DNA of 64,000 nt from Marsupella aquatica. Lineage: Eukaryota > Marchantiophyta. Made by a program: the position numbers and the translations under genes. The notes beneath the pieces were generated by a model, which was given only the letters and a program-made list of their open reading frames with translations, did no database searches and was not told the DNA's origin. Where the stretch lies: NCBI GenBank assembly GCA_973895155.1, contig OZ316894.1, positions 19,034,001 through 19,098,000 on the forward strand, read 5' to 3'. This document shows, piece after piece, positions 22,845 to 34,169 of this stretch (position 1 is its first letter; each line of letters begins with the position of its first letter).

Positions 22845-25800
22845 ATGGAAGAGCTCAGCCCCGTCCATCGCTATGCGGCGGGGGCGCTGTTTTCGTTGGC
22901 GCTCAACCAGGCCCAAATCCATCGACAAAGTCCGGTACAGGAGATAGAGATATCTGAGGAAGATGGACCAAGCTATCCCACGCTGGCGGAGGAGGAGGGA
23001 GGTGCTCCTTGGGGCAGTGAATCTTGCGGATTGCTCCGCCATGTTTTGAGGTACGAGAAACGTTCTAAGCCGTGTGGTTTTGTCTCACAGTCGTCCCGAT
23101 TTTGTAATTCCTGCTACACTCCTGTGGCGATTTGTTGCCAACATTTCGTCCGTGTTGCAAAGGAGCTCTGTTGCGATCTCGCTCATGGGACGAACCTTTT
23201 GCATCCTGTCCGTGGCTTGTAAACAATTGCTCGAAAGCTCAATCACCGAGATAGTTTGTATGCCACGCCTGGATTTTCTTGAGTGTCCGCCAGATTGAAG
23301 TGGTATGATGATAGAAGGTTTGTGGTCCTGTAGTACGACGTTGGAGGTGCTTTTAATCAACCTGTGACGTGTGCATGGGAACAGGTATCTTAACATAGAT
23401 CCGCAAGCGTGGCCGGGAATTGAAATCACCGCTGCCCTACCAGATGCCAAACATCATGTTGGACCGGTATGTGCATTCGCACCTAATCTATGGCTTCTGG
23501 TTAGGGTTTTTCAAGATCTCTGCAATTCCTTCATAATAGATTGTCAATCGGAGGTGTGCTGACTGGGTCGTTGAAAGTGACGCTACCTTCTTGAAGGATG
23601 AACTCAATTTGCATTATAATGATCCGCGTGTGTACTCAAGGAAATTCACGTCAATCAAAGCTTCACGACTAGTAATATCGCAGCAGCAAAATTTTCAAAA
23701 CTGAAACTGGCGTCGAAAATGTGAATTGCAGATTGCACGATGCCACTGGAACCGTAAATCCCTGAGATTTGTCTGAAATGATTGCCCTAAGATTCCCCTG
23801 CCTGTATTGAATCCTTTTAAAATTGTGCATGTGATCCAAGAACCTGATTACCCACATTGTGTCCTTGGGTGTGGAAAGGAAATTCAGTCTACTCTTGGCA
23901 CCATCGGATCCTCTCCAGGATCGAGTGATTCTACATGTTCTACCACCGACAGAGAGCTCCTGTCGTCTCTTTCCAGACTTGGACTGTCTCCTCGATTGAG
24001 TGGCTGGACAAAGAGGATCCACTCCACATTTTCCACGCTTGGAATGCCCGTTCAATACAGTGGCCCAGCAGCTAAGGCCATCGAATTGGGAGTCCAATCT
24101 ACTCTTAAAACCTTTGAACTACCGCCTTTGTCCACAGCAGAAATACACTCTAGTCTTTCTACTTTGGGATTATCTCCTCGCCCAAGTGTCCCAATAACTC
24201 GCCAAACCATCTTCAACCCATCTCTCCCCAGTCAGCCGAGACGACAGGTACATCGCAATTTGACCATCCTCTGTGATGGCAACTTGTACCTTTGGCAATA
24301 TCTGGGTAATATTACAAGTGGCAGTTTGAAGAATATTTATGAATTCTCTGTAATTATTTTTTAGCACAGACTCCGAGTACATGCTTGCAAAAACCTGGAT
24401 ATCATTTGCTAAGTGAGGGCTCGTGGTTTGAGTGCATTGAGGCTAGAATATTTTTTGGATCTTCAGATCATCTTTAAAAGCCATCAATCAAGTGCCGGGC
24501 CCTGATCACTGTGGCATGTTGCCATGGGTGTGGAAAGGGCAACAGTTAACTCTCACCACCCCAAGCGTCACGACAGCTTACCCCAATGGAGAGGACGTCC
24601 AGTCTATTATATCCGCGATCGGATTATCTCAGCAGCCAAGAACGAATTTATATCCCACTATCAATTGTCATCCGCTTGCTTTCAATGAACAGAAAGAGAA
24701 GGTGGTCTTCCAAACTCCGTTGATTTTTTCACAACCTTACCCCTAATCGGGTTGACTGTTGAAATCCCAGGTCAAAGAAATCAGTCTCCTCCTTTCTGCT
24801 AGTGTCGCTTAATGCTGATTTGTCCATTTTGCATTTTGGGTCACAGTTCATCCGAATTCTACAAGAAGACAGTGTCGATGTTGACTTGCCGTCATCGACA
24901 GCGCCATCATCAGAATCCAGCCGTAAATCTGTCAAGCCTGAAAAATCTGTAGCAGCTTTGGCAAAGGCGATTGATGCAATGGCTCTCAGTTTGGAAGAAT
25001 TTGCTGAAGCCAGGCCTGGAGCAAAAGAGAAAACATTTGAGGAAACCTTTGCTGCACATGCAGAGTCTACTGAAAATAAGCAACCTTCGACCTCAGGTCC
25101 TGACTCAGCTGAGAGATGGGCTTCTATGAAGAAGCCGTTACTCGAACGACAAGCTTCAAACTCACAGTCACCGAGAGGGTCGGTAGAGACGACAGCACCA
25201 GATATCCCCGATTCGGAGGAGGACAAAGAAGCAGTTGCGCGCCGCTCATTGGTAAAGCAGCGGAAGGTAGCTGTTTTGTATGAAGTTTTGACGGCGTGCG
25301 TAGCTGATACTGCTGAAGAAAAAGCAGGAAAGTCTGTTCTAAGAGCTGGTTATGATGCCCGCCAGCGAGCAGCGATACGGCTTTTAGCTCTATGGCTGGA
25401 TATTGAGTGGCAAAAAGTGGTATGTAGAGGATTTCCAGCTGTTCTTGCATTACTTTCCGTGGGTTTCGTAAGACTGGTACAGCGCTTTCATGTTAGTCTG
25501 GGTCTCAGGTACCTTCATGTGTCTGGAATATATCTGAATATGGCTATTTGCTATGTTTCATCGCGCAATCCAGTAGCTGGTCATGACTATGTTGGGTCCC
25601 TCCTCTTATGCACTATGGTCAGGCAGCAATTGAGCTCATGGTTGCATACATGGCCATGGCGGCTGAGAAAGAGAAGGAAGCTGAGAAAGCTGCCCAAGCA
25701 GAAGAGAAACAAGGTTGGGACAAATGGAAGCGTGGGGGTATTATTGGTGCGGCGGCCCTTACTGGAGGAGTTTTGTTAGCAGTCACAGGAGGTGATCTAC

Positions 25801-28800
25801 AAAGTTTCCCTCTGTGAATCACTTTGAGATTCTTTGTGACTAACTGTTGGAATGTTCGATAAAAAGCGGATGATGCACTTCATTTACAGGTTATCGTGAT
25901 CTTTACAGGTCTGGCAGCACCAGCTATCGCTGCAGGATTAACGGCACTAGCTCCAGTACTTGGGGTTGGTGGGCTTGCAACTGTGGTGGGTTCGGCAGCA
26001 GGTTCTGTCGCGGTTGCTGCTTCTTTTGGGGGTATAGAGCTTCTCCTGCGTTTCTTTGTCTCCGTTCATTTTTTCCCTCTCTTTTTTTCCTTTGTTGTCG
26101 CTTTTCTGCACTACTTTAGTTTCCTTTGGTGGACACCAACACATACCGGGATCACCTGGCAGCCCATGTAGGCTGGCTCAAGTGCATGGATGAGCCACGC
26201 CTTAGCCTCCCTAGTAGACTGACGTTTTTATCAGCTGTTTCCTTTTTAAAAACCAACATATATGACATTGATACCCAAACAATGTGCATGTAGAAGACTT
26301 ACCCAGAGCAAAGTTATTGGCAGTGCCAATTCTCAACTAGTTACTGTAGCTAAGAGCTTGGGACCCTATATTCTCCTGAGGTATCTGTGAACGCAGTTGT
26401 CAAGGAGAGCTACATCCCTACGTTATATCACTGGTTCTAAATCTTTAGGTCTGTACGATCACTTTGTAACTTCAAATACGTGTGCCCTATTACACAAAAC
26501 GGATGGAAGCTTCTCCTGTGTCTCTCGTGGACGTTAATCGAGGGCTCTTTTTCGTAAGTTATATATACAGTGACTGGTTGATATTTGTTCCCGAACTTAT
26601 AGAGCGCAAGTATCTCATGATTTTAGCTAATTGTCTGGATCCATACTCTGGTGTTGGATATAAATCAATTATCTTCCACCTTCCTACTAAGACTATATGG
26701 GTATCGGTTCCAGCTGCTGGTGCTGGTCTTGCTGGAACTAAAATGGCCCGGCGGACTGGTGGAGTTGAGGAGTTTATGTTTCTTCCTATTGGGGATAACC
26801 ACCAACAAGGGGTACGTCAAATTCCTGTTCAGCAAGGTTTTCTAGCAAGTTCGTATGAGGATCAATTGCTTGTACTTCATGGGCCCAGGAGGTCTTTCTC
26901 TAATGACAATATAATTTGCTGGATCCTCCAATTTCTGGGTTCTAAGGATCACATATGGTGGGACTGCCCCACGTTCATGAAACAAAAGAAAATGGGGCAA
27001 AGTCAACTGGAAAGTTTCCCATTGTAATATGCGAAGTAATACTGAAGCTTTGGTAGAATTAGATATAACGTAAGTTAAGTTCCAAAAGGTGCGTCAGCTT
27101 TTGTCTAGATATCTTACACTTGGTTCTCATTTCACAATTCGATAAAGAAGCTATAATTTGCCCTACATCTTTTCTTTTCACAATCTGTGAATAATAATTT
27201 TCACAATAGAGTGCTTTATATCTTCTCTTCACAAATGTGTGAATACGAATTGTCACAATAGAAATTGCTTGTTAACCTCTCTTCACAATGTATGAATACT
27301 AATTATCACAATATAGTTTTCTCTATATCCTCTCGTCCGAATGTGTGAATAGAACTGTAAATATATAATGCTGATTCCTGGCTGGTACAGAGATTGGCTG
27401 TCGGAATTATGGTGTCTGGCATTGTATTTGACGCCGACGACTTCACAAAGCCTTGGGAAGGCCCTGATTGGGATTTGGAAAGGTGAATTTCTCACTGACA
27501 AGTGTTTCACGGCCTACCTGGGATGTCTAAAGAACGCCGGTTTGCTCCTGTTTTGGCTGCATGAAGTCTGACTGGGTATCGCTCGAAGATCATATCAAAC
27601 ATATTATCTAAAACAACTCTATCTGAGTTGTTTTATCTGAATCGGTGTCACATTTGGTTTCTTCTCTTCAAGAAATATCTTGAGAGATTTGTAAGGGTCA
27701 GGTACTTTGAACCTGTGAATGTTGAATCCAGCAGCTATATATGCACGGGACCTTGTCCCAAGAATTTTTTTGGCTTAAGACAATCCCTTAGATCTTGTGA
27801 CATATCTGATAAGAGACCAATCGGTCCGGCTTAGTATGAAAAGGCGTTCAATATATTTGCTATTATAGCATTCCAGCCTCTACATATACCGAGGAATCTC
27901 TTTTGATCGTGCCGTACAATTATGAATTGCTTTCCAGATATGCTATTCGTTGGGAAACAAAAGAACTGATGTCCGTTAGCACAGCTATTGAAGACTGGCT
28001 AGCATCAAGTAAGTATGAGTACACGATCACCGGTATCTTGGTTAGTGTCGTCGAAGCCATCTTCAGTTCAAGCAGATGGCCTCTTGTATTGTGCCAACCT
28101 TATGGTGTTCATTGACGTCGTTCATTATTTTTGTTAGATTTATCTTTTTTTCGAATTCAGATTGTCAGTATCTGTGAGTTTTGGCCAAGAGATGAGACGC
28201 AAGAGGTTCGTCAGTTCATAATAGCGTGCCATCTCCTTGTCGCTCAATCTTTGTTGTTCATGCAGGTGCTGCAAGAGAACTTTTCAAGGCTGGGGCTATG
28301 ATGACAGTTCTTGCTGGATTAGTTGCAGCCCTGGCATGGCCTGCGACCCTGCTGGCAGCCACTGATTGGATTGACAGCAAGTGGACCATAGCTGTTGACA
28401 GGTAGCGGTTGCACCTGTTCCAACCGTGGATACCTCTATCAGACTTGAATTTGACCCCCCGAATGGTTTTAGCTAGGTCACATTTGTGGGCCTTCAAGAA
28501 TTAATGAGAGTCATGGCCACCTCGCTTGGTTAGGCCACATAAGTAAGATTTCAGGCTTCCAACAGGACATCAGAAAAGTTATCCTATGTGTAGGACGAGA
28601 ACTAATCATTCGACAAATTTGTCTAATGTTGGGCAGATCTGACAAGGCAGGGATAGTTCTTGCCAAATGTTTGCTCCGGGGAACCCAGGGTAACAGGTAA
28701 TGCATCCCGCTCAGATCCACTGAAATGGTTTTTTTTTCTTTAAGTTAAGTGAAAGAATTGATTCTGCCAGGAGATTTTCTTTCAACGTCTCTGACTACAC

Positions 28801-30697
28801 CGGGTCCTACCTTTGTTCGTCTGTTGTAGACCTGTGACCTTGGTAGGCTTCTCCTTGGGTGCCCGTGTGATCTTTTCCTGCCTCGAATACCTTGCAAAAA
28901 AGGGTGACACTGGTGAGTTTTGGCTTATGTTGCAAGAGGAATGTCGGTTTAGTGTCATCAGGTTGACTTCCATATTCGATCACAATTCCCCATGCTATTG
29001 GACAACCCAAGGGTGCTAATAATGATTTTTCCTTGAAAAGCTAATAATGATTTTTGAAACTCTATTGCAATAGAACCTTGTACTATTTCGAAGTAGCTCT
29101 AATAGACTTGATTGCAAAACAAGAAAAATTTATTGCAATTGTGATAATAGTGGCCAAAGCTGGTCGATGTTGTGTTAGAACGAGTACTGGCCGCAATGCT
29201 CTTATGTAACACGCAAGTGTCTATTGATAGCAAGTATTGTGGAGCGAGTAGTACTGCTGGGAGCACCTATTACACTTGACGAGAAGAAGTGGAAGACAGT
29301 CCGAAAGGTTGGTGCAGCCTCGACTGTTCATCCCTGAAATGACATCGTGTGTGGTACTTGATAATCCTAGTTTGTCTTGATAGAGAATGGATGATTGGAC
29401 GCCCGCTTGCCGAAAGATTCCTCTTTAGTGTGTATCCCTCTGCGCAAACAGTGAAAGCAAGTTTAGGACTAGCATATGTGATGGCTCTGTTGCTCCTAGT
29501 CTCCTGCTGCTTTTTCATAATAGACATGGAATCACCCACCAAACGTATGGGAATATGACCAGGCATTTTATTTTCAAAGCCCACCTGGCTGAATTTACAG
29601 CATGAACAAAAGATCTACCTACTTCTGGGTTCTCCTATCTCGAGTGTTAGGTATCCTTTGCGCCGTCTTGAAGGCAGCCAGTATTTGATAGACTGCATAG
29701 TGGCCTGGTTTTACGTGAGAGCTACTGGTATCCAGTCTATATACTCAGTTTTGATGGGGAAGTTATGGTTGGTCACCATACCGTGTGTCCGTTTAGATAT
29801 GAGTGTTAATTTCAAAGAGCCGAAGAAAGAACCTTCGAGAAGTTCTGAATTATAAACCTCATCAGTCGAATTCCCTTCTCCAACTGAAATGAGCACGACA
29901 CACTTCTAGAGCGTTGCTACATTTTTTTGTTCGTGTGAGTGAAGGTTCACTGAATGATGAGTCAATTGCATAAAAAAAAATGTTCTTGGAGAGCTGACCT
30001 TTGTAGGGTGCAGGTTGTCGCGGGACGATTTATAAACGCTTATTCCACAAATGATTGGATACTCGGTGTAATCTACAGAGCCAGGTAGGTCTTGGAGCTG
30101 AGACTTGTTTTTAATTTTTACCAACTCTTAAATTAGCGCTCGCTTTCAAGGGTACCCGAGGCTCTGTGCATTGATCAGAAAACGGGTACAAACAGTACTA
30201 CTATCACCAGAGATTAGTCTCTATTTCTAAAGATTAACGGCACAGACAGGGGCAGCCCTTCTGAAGAGTGAGAGAAAGTCTATCATGCTCGGTCCGTTGC
30301 TGTGCATTACGTGTACATCTGATGTGTTTGGTTTTTGCTATTGGTGGATGTAGTTTTGTGACACAGGGATTAGCTGGTCTCCAAAACGTACCAATACCCG
30401 GGATTGAAAATGTAAGATTCCTCCTCTTTCCATTTCTTTACCTCCTTCTGTTAAAAAAAAAGCTAGAAGTTGATCCCATTGCAGATCTTTTGACTCAGTT
30501 TGACAGATTTCATCCAAGAGACCATAAACTGACTGCTCTCTCATGTATGACAGATTGATGTAACAGAAATTGTCAACGGGCACTCTATGTATCTTAGTAA
30601 GACGAGTGAAATCTTAGGAGCTTTAGACATCGATAGCTTTTACCCAATTTATCCTTCCAAGCTCCACGTTGCCCCCCTTGCCCTAGAATCCCCATGA
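22845..30697 (+). CDS. TMCO4-like DUF726 membrane alpha/beta-hydrolase
   Basis: Plant homologue of transmembrane and coiled-coil domain protein 4 (DUF726 family); biochemical role poorly known, lipase/esterase-like fold. Fifteen exons: 22845-23050, 23385-23466, 24847-25419, 25623-25791, 25909-26031, 26714-26811, 27391-27482, 27938-28008, 28266-28401, 28637-28696, 28830-28912, 29231-29307, 30014-30084, 30354-30411, 30554-30697. Every intron is GT-AG, every phase matches, and the sum is 2043 nt (680 residues). N-terminus MEELSPVHRYAAGALFSLAL; variable acidic/Ser-rich region ~96-200; Glu/Lys helix ~302-316; WDKWKRGGIIGAAALTGG then a long Gly/Ala-rich hydrophobic segment to ~395; KMARRTGG; EDWLASS; WPATLL. 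The nucleophile motif GFSLGAR puts Ser at ~545. Asp604 (STNDW) and His643 (NGHSMY) are plausible triad partners by spacing. The ATG context is good (cgccatgg). No disrupting stop or frameshift. Confidence 0.95.
23888..24247 (+). other. Possible 120-codon cassette exon with internal repeats in DUF726 intron 2
   Basis: Within the 1.4-kb intron 2 a frame is open from 23777 to 24362. Inside it, ag| at 23887 and a strong donor cgacag|gtacat at 24248 bound exactly 360 nt in the open frame. Both neighbouring exons join in phase 0, so inclusion would keep the reading frame. The segment encodes five degenerate copies of a S-[ST]-[LF]-x-x-[LIF]-G-[LMS]-x-P motif, for example SSLSRLGLSPRLS and SSLSTLGLSPRPS, spaced 17-25 residues; a sixth lies at ~24600. 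The acceptor's pyrimidine tract is weak, and known relatives of this protein join exons 2 and 3 directly. Confidence 0.3.
27170..27357. repeat. Minisatellite in DUF726 intron 6
   Basis: About 3.5 units of 52-55 bp, each with cttcaca--tgtgaata followed by atcacaata. Every unit contains a small dyad (TTCACA..TGTGAA). Confidence 0.7.
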
Positions 30698-31950
30698 AAA
30701 CCTTGGCAAAGTCCCTGCAACCGAGGGTTATGCACAGACGAAGTATTACTTTGAGGCTTGAACCCATTTGAGCAGTTCCACATGAAGGATCATTTACTTG
30801 TACAGATTTTTTGTAAAGCCTTCCCAAGTAGTCAGGGTATTGTCAGATTCAAACACATGCACTGCAATCGTGCAGGCCACCCATATTAATCTCTCAATTG
30901 GAACTTGCCTTTCATCAGCTTTTAGTTGCTAGATAGATCACCAAGAATCAATCATGGCGTCTGGGTTGTTGGGTACGTTAAGTAACCCAAGACCACGATA
31001 CAGGCAGATTCCTAAATGTCCAATTTTGTAAGCAAATTTATATTGATGGGACGGGGTACTGCTCTCTTATCATTGAGTAATCCCACAATCACGCACCCAA
31101 AGCTTACTGCTGCGGAGGAGCTAACTTTTTTCTTTTGAGACTGCTTATGTCGAGAGTATGAAAAGGCCAAATGGATCGTGTGATCCTGACTTTCCAGTTT
31201 GTTTGACGAGGAGGTCTTAATGTTGCTGAGTAAGTAGACATGACATTAAGATTTTCTTTTAGCTGTCTTCATCGGATTGTGATGTCCTAATGCCGTGTAC
31301 GCGTCTCTCGACTGGTGTTTTACGTCAATTTTACACGCATTGCTGGGCGCGATTGAGAGACGGTACTTGTTGTGCAGCATCTGTTGGGTCTTCGACCCAT
31401 AAATTCACTGCCGCTTGGCCATGTGAACAAGAGAATCTCATCTCACTATCAAGGACCTCCTGGAAAACGTTGAGTTTGTATCGGAGCACCTGTCTGTCTT
31501 TGTCGTGTTTGAAGTTTTTGACTAGGACGAATTAGAGAGCTTCGGTGGGACAGACGTAGCAGGGACTACTCGCCGGATGCCGATCGCCAAAAGCAAAAGT
31601 CGAGATCGAAGAATCCGGGTCGGTCGCACTTCTCATCATGCGTTTTGACCTAACGAGAGCACAACACAGCGATTCGTTTCCAATTGCAGAGGTAAACTTT
31701 GCCAACTGCAGAGAATGTTTTACCGGTCTGATCTTTAGTTTTTGAGACTTTGCTCATGGAAAAGACTTCTCGACCTTACTGTGATCGTGCACTTCACCCA
31801 AAAACATTCATGTCTACAGGCAGCCCGCACCCTTTCAATGGGAAATCTTGACATTCAATCGACTGTAGCTTTGCAATTTTTTGTTTTGAAGCCCTTCGAA
31901 TCCCGACCTCCCTCGACCAATGTCAAGCTGCTACCGAAGATCGACATTCT
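30698..31950. other. Intergenic stretch after DUF726 gene
   Basis: No gene recognised. Around 31290-31640 several frames give protein-like pieces separated by stops (for example TIKDLLENVEFVSEHLSVF at ~31450), suggesting an old, badly decayed coding sequence of unknown origin. Confidence 0.3.
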
Positions 31951-32138
31951 GAAGAATTCCATCGACTTTGTTTGGGGAACCATCTCACGCCTTCATGAAG
32001 CACGGCATCGAAGAAAACCTTGTGAGTTGGGGAAACATAGCTCTGGCCACGACTTTGCACCACCGTCGAGCTCTTATTCTTGCTGAACGGAGACGCGACC
32101 CAGGACACCAAGCAAAGGAGCTGCTCTGGTGCTAGTGA
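31951..32138 (+). pseudogene. Unidentified exon-like fragment
   Basis: A frame open between stops from about 31953 to 32136 encodes ~60 residues with ordinary, well-balanced composition, including FMKHGIEENLVSWGNIALAT and HHRRALILAERRRDPGH. It reads like the C-terminal exon of a real protein but has no start and no convincing partners. A longer ORF in another frame (31742-32086) overlaps it and looks like a shadow. Family not recognised. Confidence 0.3.
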
Positions 32139-32479
32139 AAAAGCCCAAACCAGATCTCCTGGCGATTCTATCTTCTGGAGACAGGGCAACGACCGCCAAG
32201 TCGGCGTTGCAATCACCCGTGTTTCTGTGTAATTTTAAATGCTTTCGCCGAAACCCCAGTTTGATCTATACCTTCAAGAACAGGCTAACCACTCTGGCCG
32301 CCCACCCACCCACTCAACCACCCAAGACAACCTCTAAACCAAAAAATTATCACAAAGCAGCTCCTATCGGCTCACAATGGGGCCATCACTTTGGATCACC
32401 GGACACGCCAGAATAGTCTATGTTCCTCAATTAGCAAGTAGATAGAATGAGAAAGATGAAAACGAAACGAAAACGAAAA

Positions 32480-32760
32480 TTGGAACCACTGGTGAAGAAG
32501 GTCGTCCCGCTGATTAGCTAGTAACCTTTAGTACAAGCTGTGATTCTACGACCAGGTCCGGGCATCACTCTCCGTAAATTATTATGCCCCTCTACCAGTA
32601 ATGCAGGATCCTGCCTGCAAGACAGCGAGAATCGGAACACTGGTGAAGGTCTTCCTTTTGTCTACTGACGAGATCCTACGACCAATTCCGGGCATCCTTC
32701 TACCTGCAGAGAATTGTGCCTTTCCTCCCCTGACCCACTGTAAAGCAGGATCCTGCAGTC
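32480..32760. repeat. Two-copy ~150-bp tandem duplication
   Basis: Both copies contain cactggtgaag, gattctacgacca/gatcctacgaccaa, ccgggcatc and gcaggatcctgc, in that order (about 32480-32615 and 32632-32760). The ORF across the second copy is not a gene. Confidence 0.65.
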
Positions 32761-32891
32761 TCCACTACTTTCTGGAGTTTCAGGACGAGATCTCTTTTCC
32801 CTCAACAAATCCAGAAACAACATACAGCATGGGCCCAGATTTCACGGGGAGCTCTGCTCTCATTCTATTCTATCACCAGGCAGTACTCTGA

Positions 32892-33279
32892 GTCTCTTAT
32901 GATGAGCAGACAAAACTCTCGCACTTGAGTGCTCCAGTCTACGTGCACGCGCTCGTGCAGAAGCCAGAGGTGAACACTCAAAATTTTACATGCACTCTTA
33001 TGGAGAGTTTGCACTATTTTTTTGGTCGCCTAGTGGAGACCTCGAAACACTCTGTATAAAATTGCAAAAGGTCGGGAGAGGAGTTTCATATGCACTCTTA
33101 TAGAGACTTTGGCACTGTTTTTTGGGTTGCCTACTGTAGTGGAGCGCCCTCAAAACACTTCTCTAAACTGCAGGGAAGAAAGGGGAAAAACTATTCCTTC
33201 CACTTAAGCCCCCAAAAACATTTTATACAACAAACAGCAAGAAAAACTGCATAAATTTTGGAAAAAAAGGGGACCAATT
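32892..33279. other. Intergenic stretch with weak duplication
   Basis: gcactcttat-gaga-tttg followed by ttttttgg-tgcctac recurs at about 32992 and 33092. Nothing else is seen. Confidence 0.4.
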
Positions 33280-33515
33280 AATAGGGCATCTCAAACTTGA
33301 ACCGCCACAAAATTCCCAGCCTGAAATTATCAGTTTCGGACTAATAGGGCATCTCAAACTTGAACCGCCGTGGAAAACTTCTCAGCCTGAAATTATCAGT
33401 TTGGGATGTCAGTTGCAAGTGGTAACCCACCTATTTGCACGTCCACCACTTTAGTTCTGGAAAAACCTGTGTGACCTTGACCCGAGCCAAATCCAAGAGG
33501 TTTGAGATGCCCTAT
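33280..33515. repeat. Direct plus inverted repeats, foldback-like
   Basis: aatagggcatctcaaacttg occurs in direct orientation at about 33281 and 33341. Its reverse complement (gtttgagatgccctatt) occurs at 33498-33514. The outer copies could pair as an ~17-bp inverted repeat around ~200 bp, as in a MITE-sized foldback. Confidence 0.5.
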
Positions 33516-33537
33516 TGACCTTGGAAAAACAGAATAA

Positions 33538-33867
33538 TTGACCTTGCAGTTAGGCAGATTTTGCAGTGATGGAGGGTGCATTTAGGCGGAGAGGAATGTA
33601 CTGTATTGTAGACAATAATCTCTCACTCATATGAGCACTAGTAGACAACATTGACACACTAAAACTGGGAGGCGAGGCTCAAAGACAACCCACCTGACTT
33701 CAAAGAAACTGCAAGAAAAAACTGCAAACACTGTCCAAAAGAAAGTGACAAATTATTGACGTTGAAAGAAAACGGGAAAAACCATTGACCTTGCAGTTAG
33801 CCAGATTTTGCAGTGATTGAGGAGGCTGCATTTAGGCAGAGCAGAATGTATCGTATTGTAGACAATG

Positions 33868-33906
<39 letters not shown>

Positions 33907-33990
33907 GAGCACGAGTAGACAACATTCACATGGGAAAACTGGGCGGCGTGATCTTGGGCCAGGCCAGGCCAGGCCCAAGACAACCCACCT
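33538..33990. repeat. Two-copy ~150-200-bp direct duplication; second copy carries (CT)n
   Basis: gaccttgcagttag-cagattttgcagtgat, gtattgtagacaat, gagcac-agtagacaacatt and agacaacccacctg occur in the same order at 33538-33690 and 33788-33990. The second copy has gained a CT run (33870-33904) and a ggcca repeat. Confidence 0.8.
33870..33904. repeat. (CT)n microsatellite
   Basis: About 35 bp of uninterrupted CT inside the second copy of the flanking duplication. The first copy has only tctctcac at this point. Confidence 0.95.
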
Positions 33991-34169
33991 GCCTACTCGT
34001 GTAGCTGGAGTGGGAAAGTGCTCGAGCCCATCACTGCCATCATGGCAAAAGAGATGGAGAGGGCCCACCCAGGACAACAACTACGACTGTAACAATAAAG
34101 TCAGAGAAGCTTTTTTGTTCCTGCTGCTGTTGTGTTACGAAGAGCTCGAAACCCTACCTTCTCCGTTCT

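Noticed and set aside
24729-25226. 165-codon minus-strand ORF
   Set aside because: Exact antisense of DUF726 exon 3, which is supported by splice phases and family similarity.
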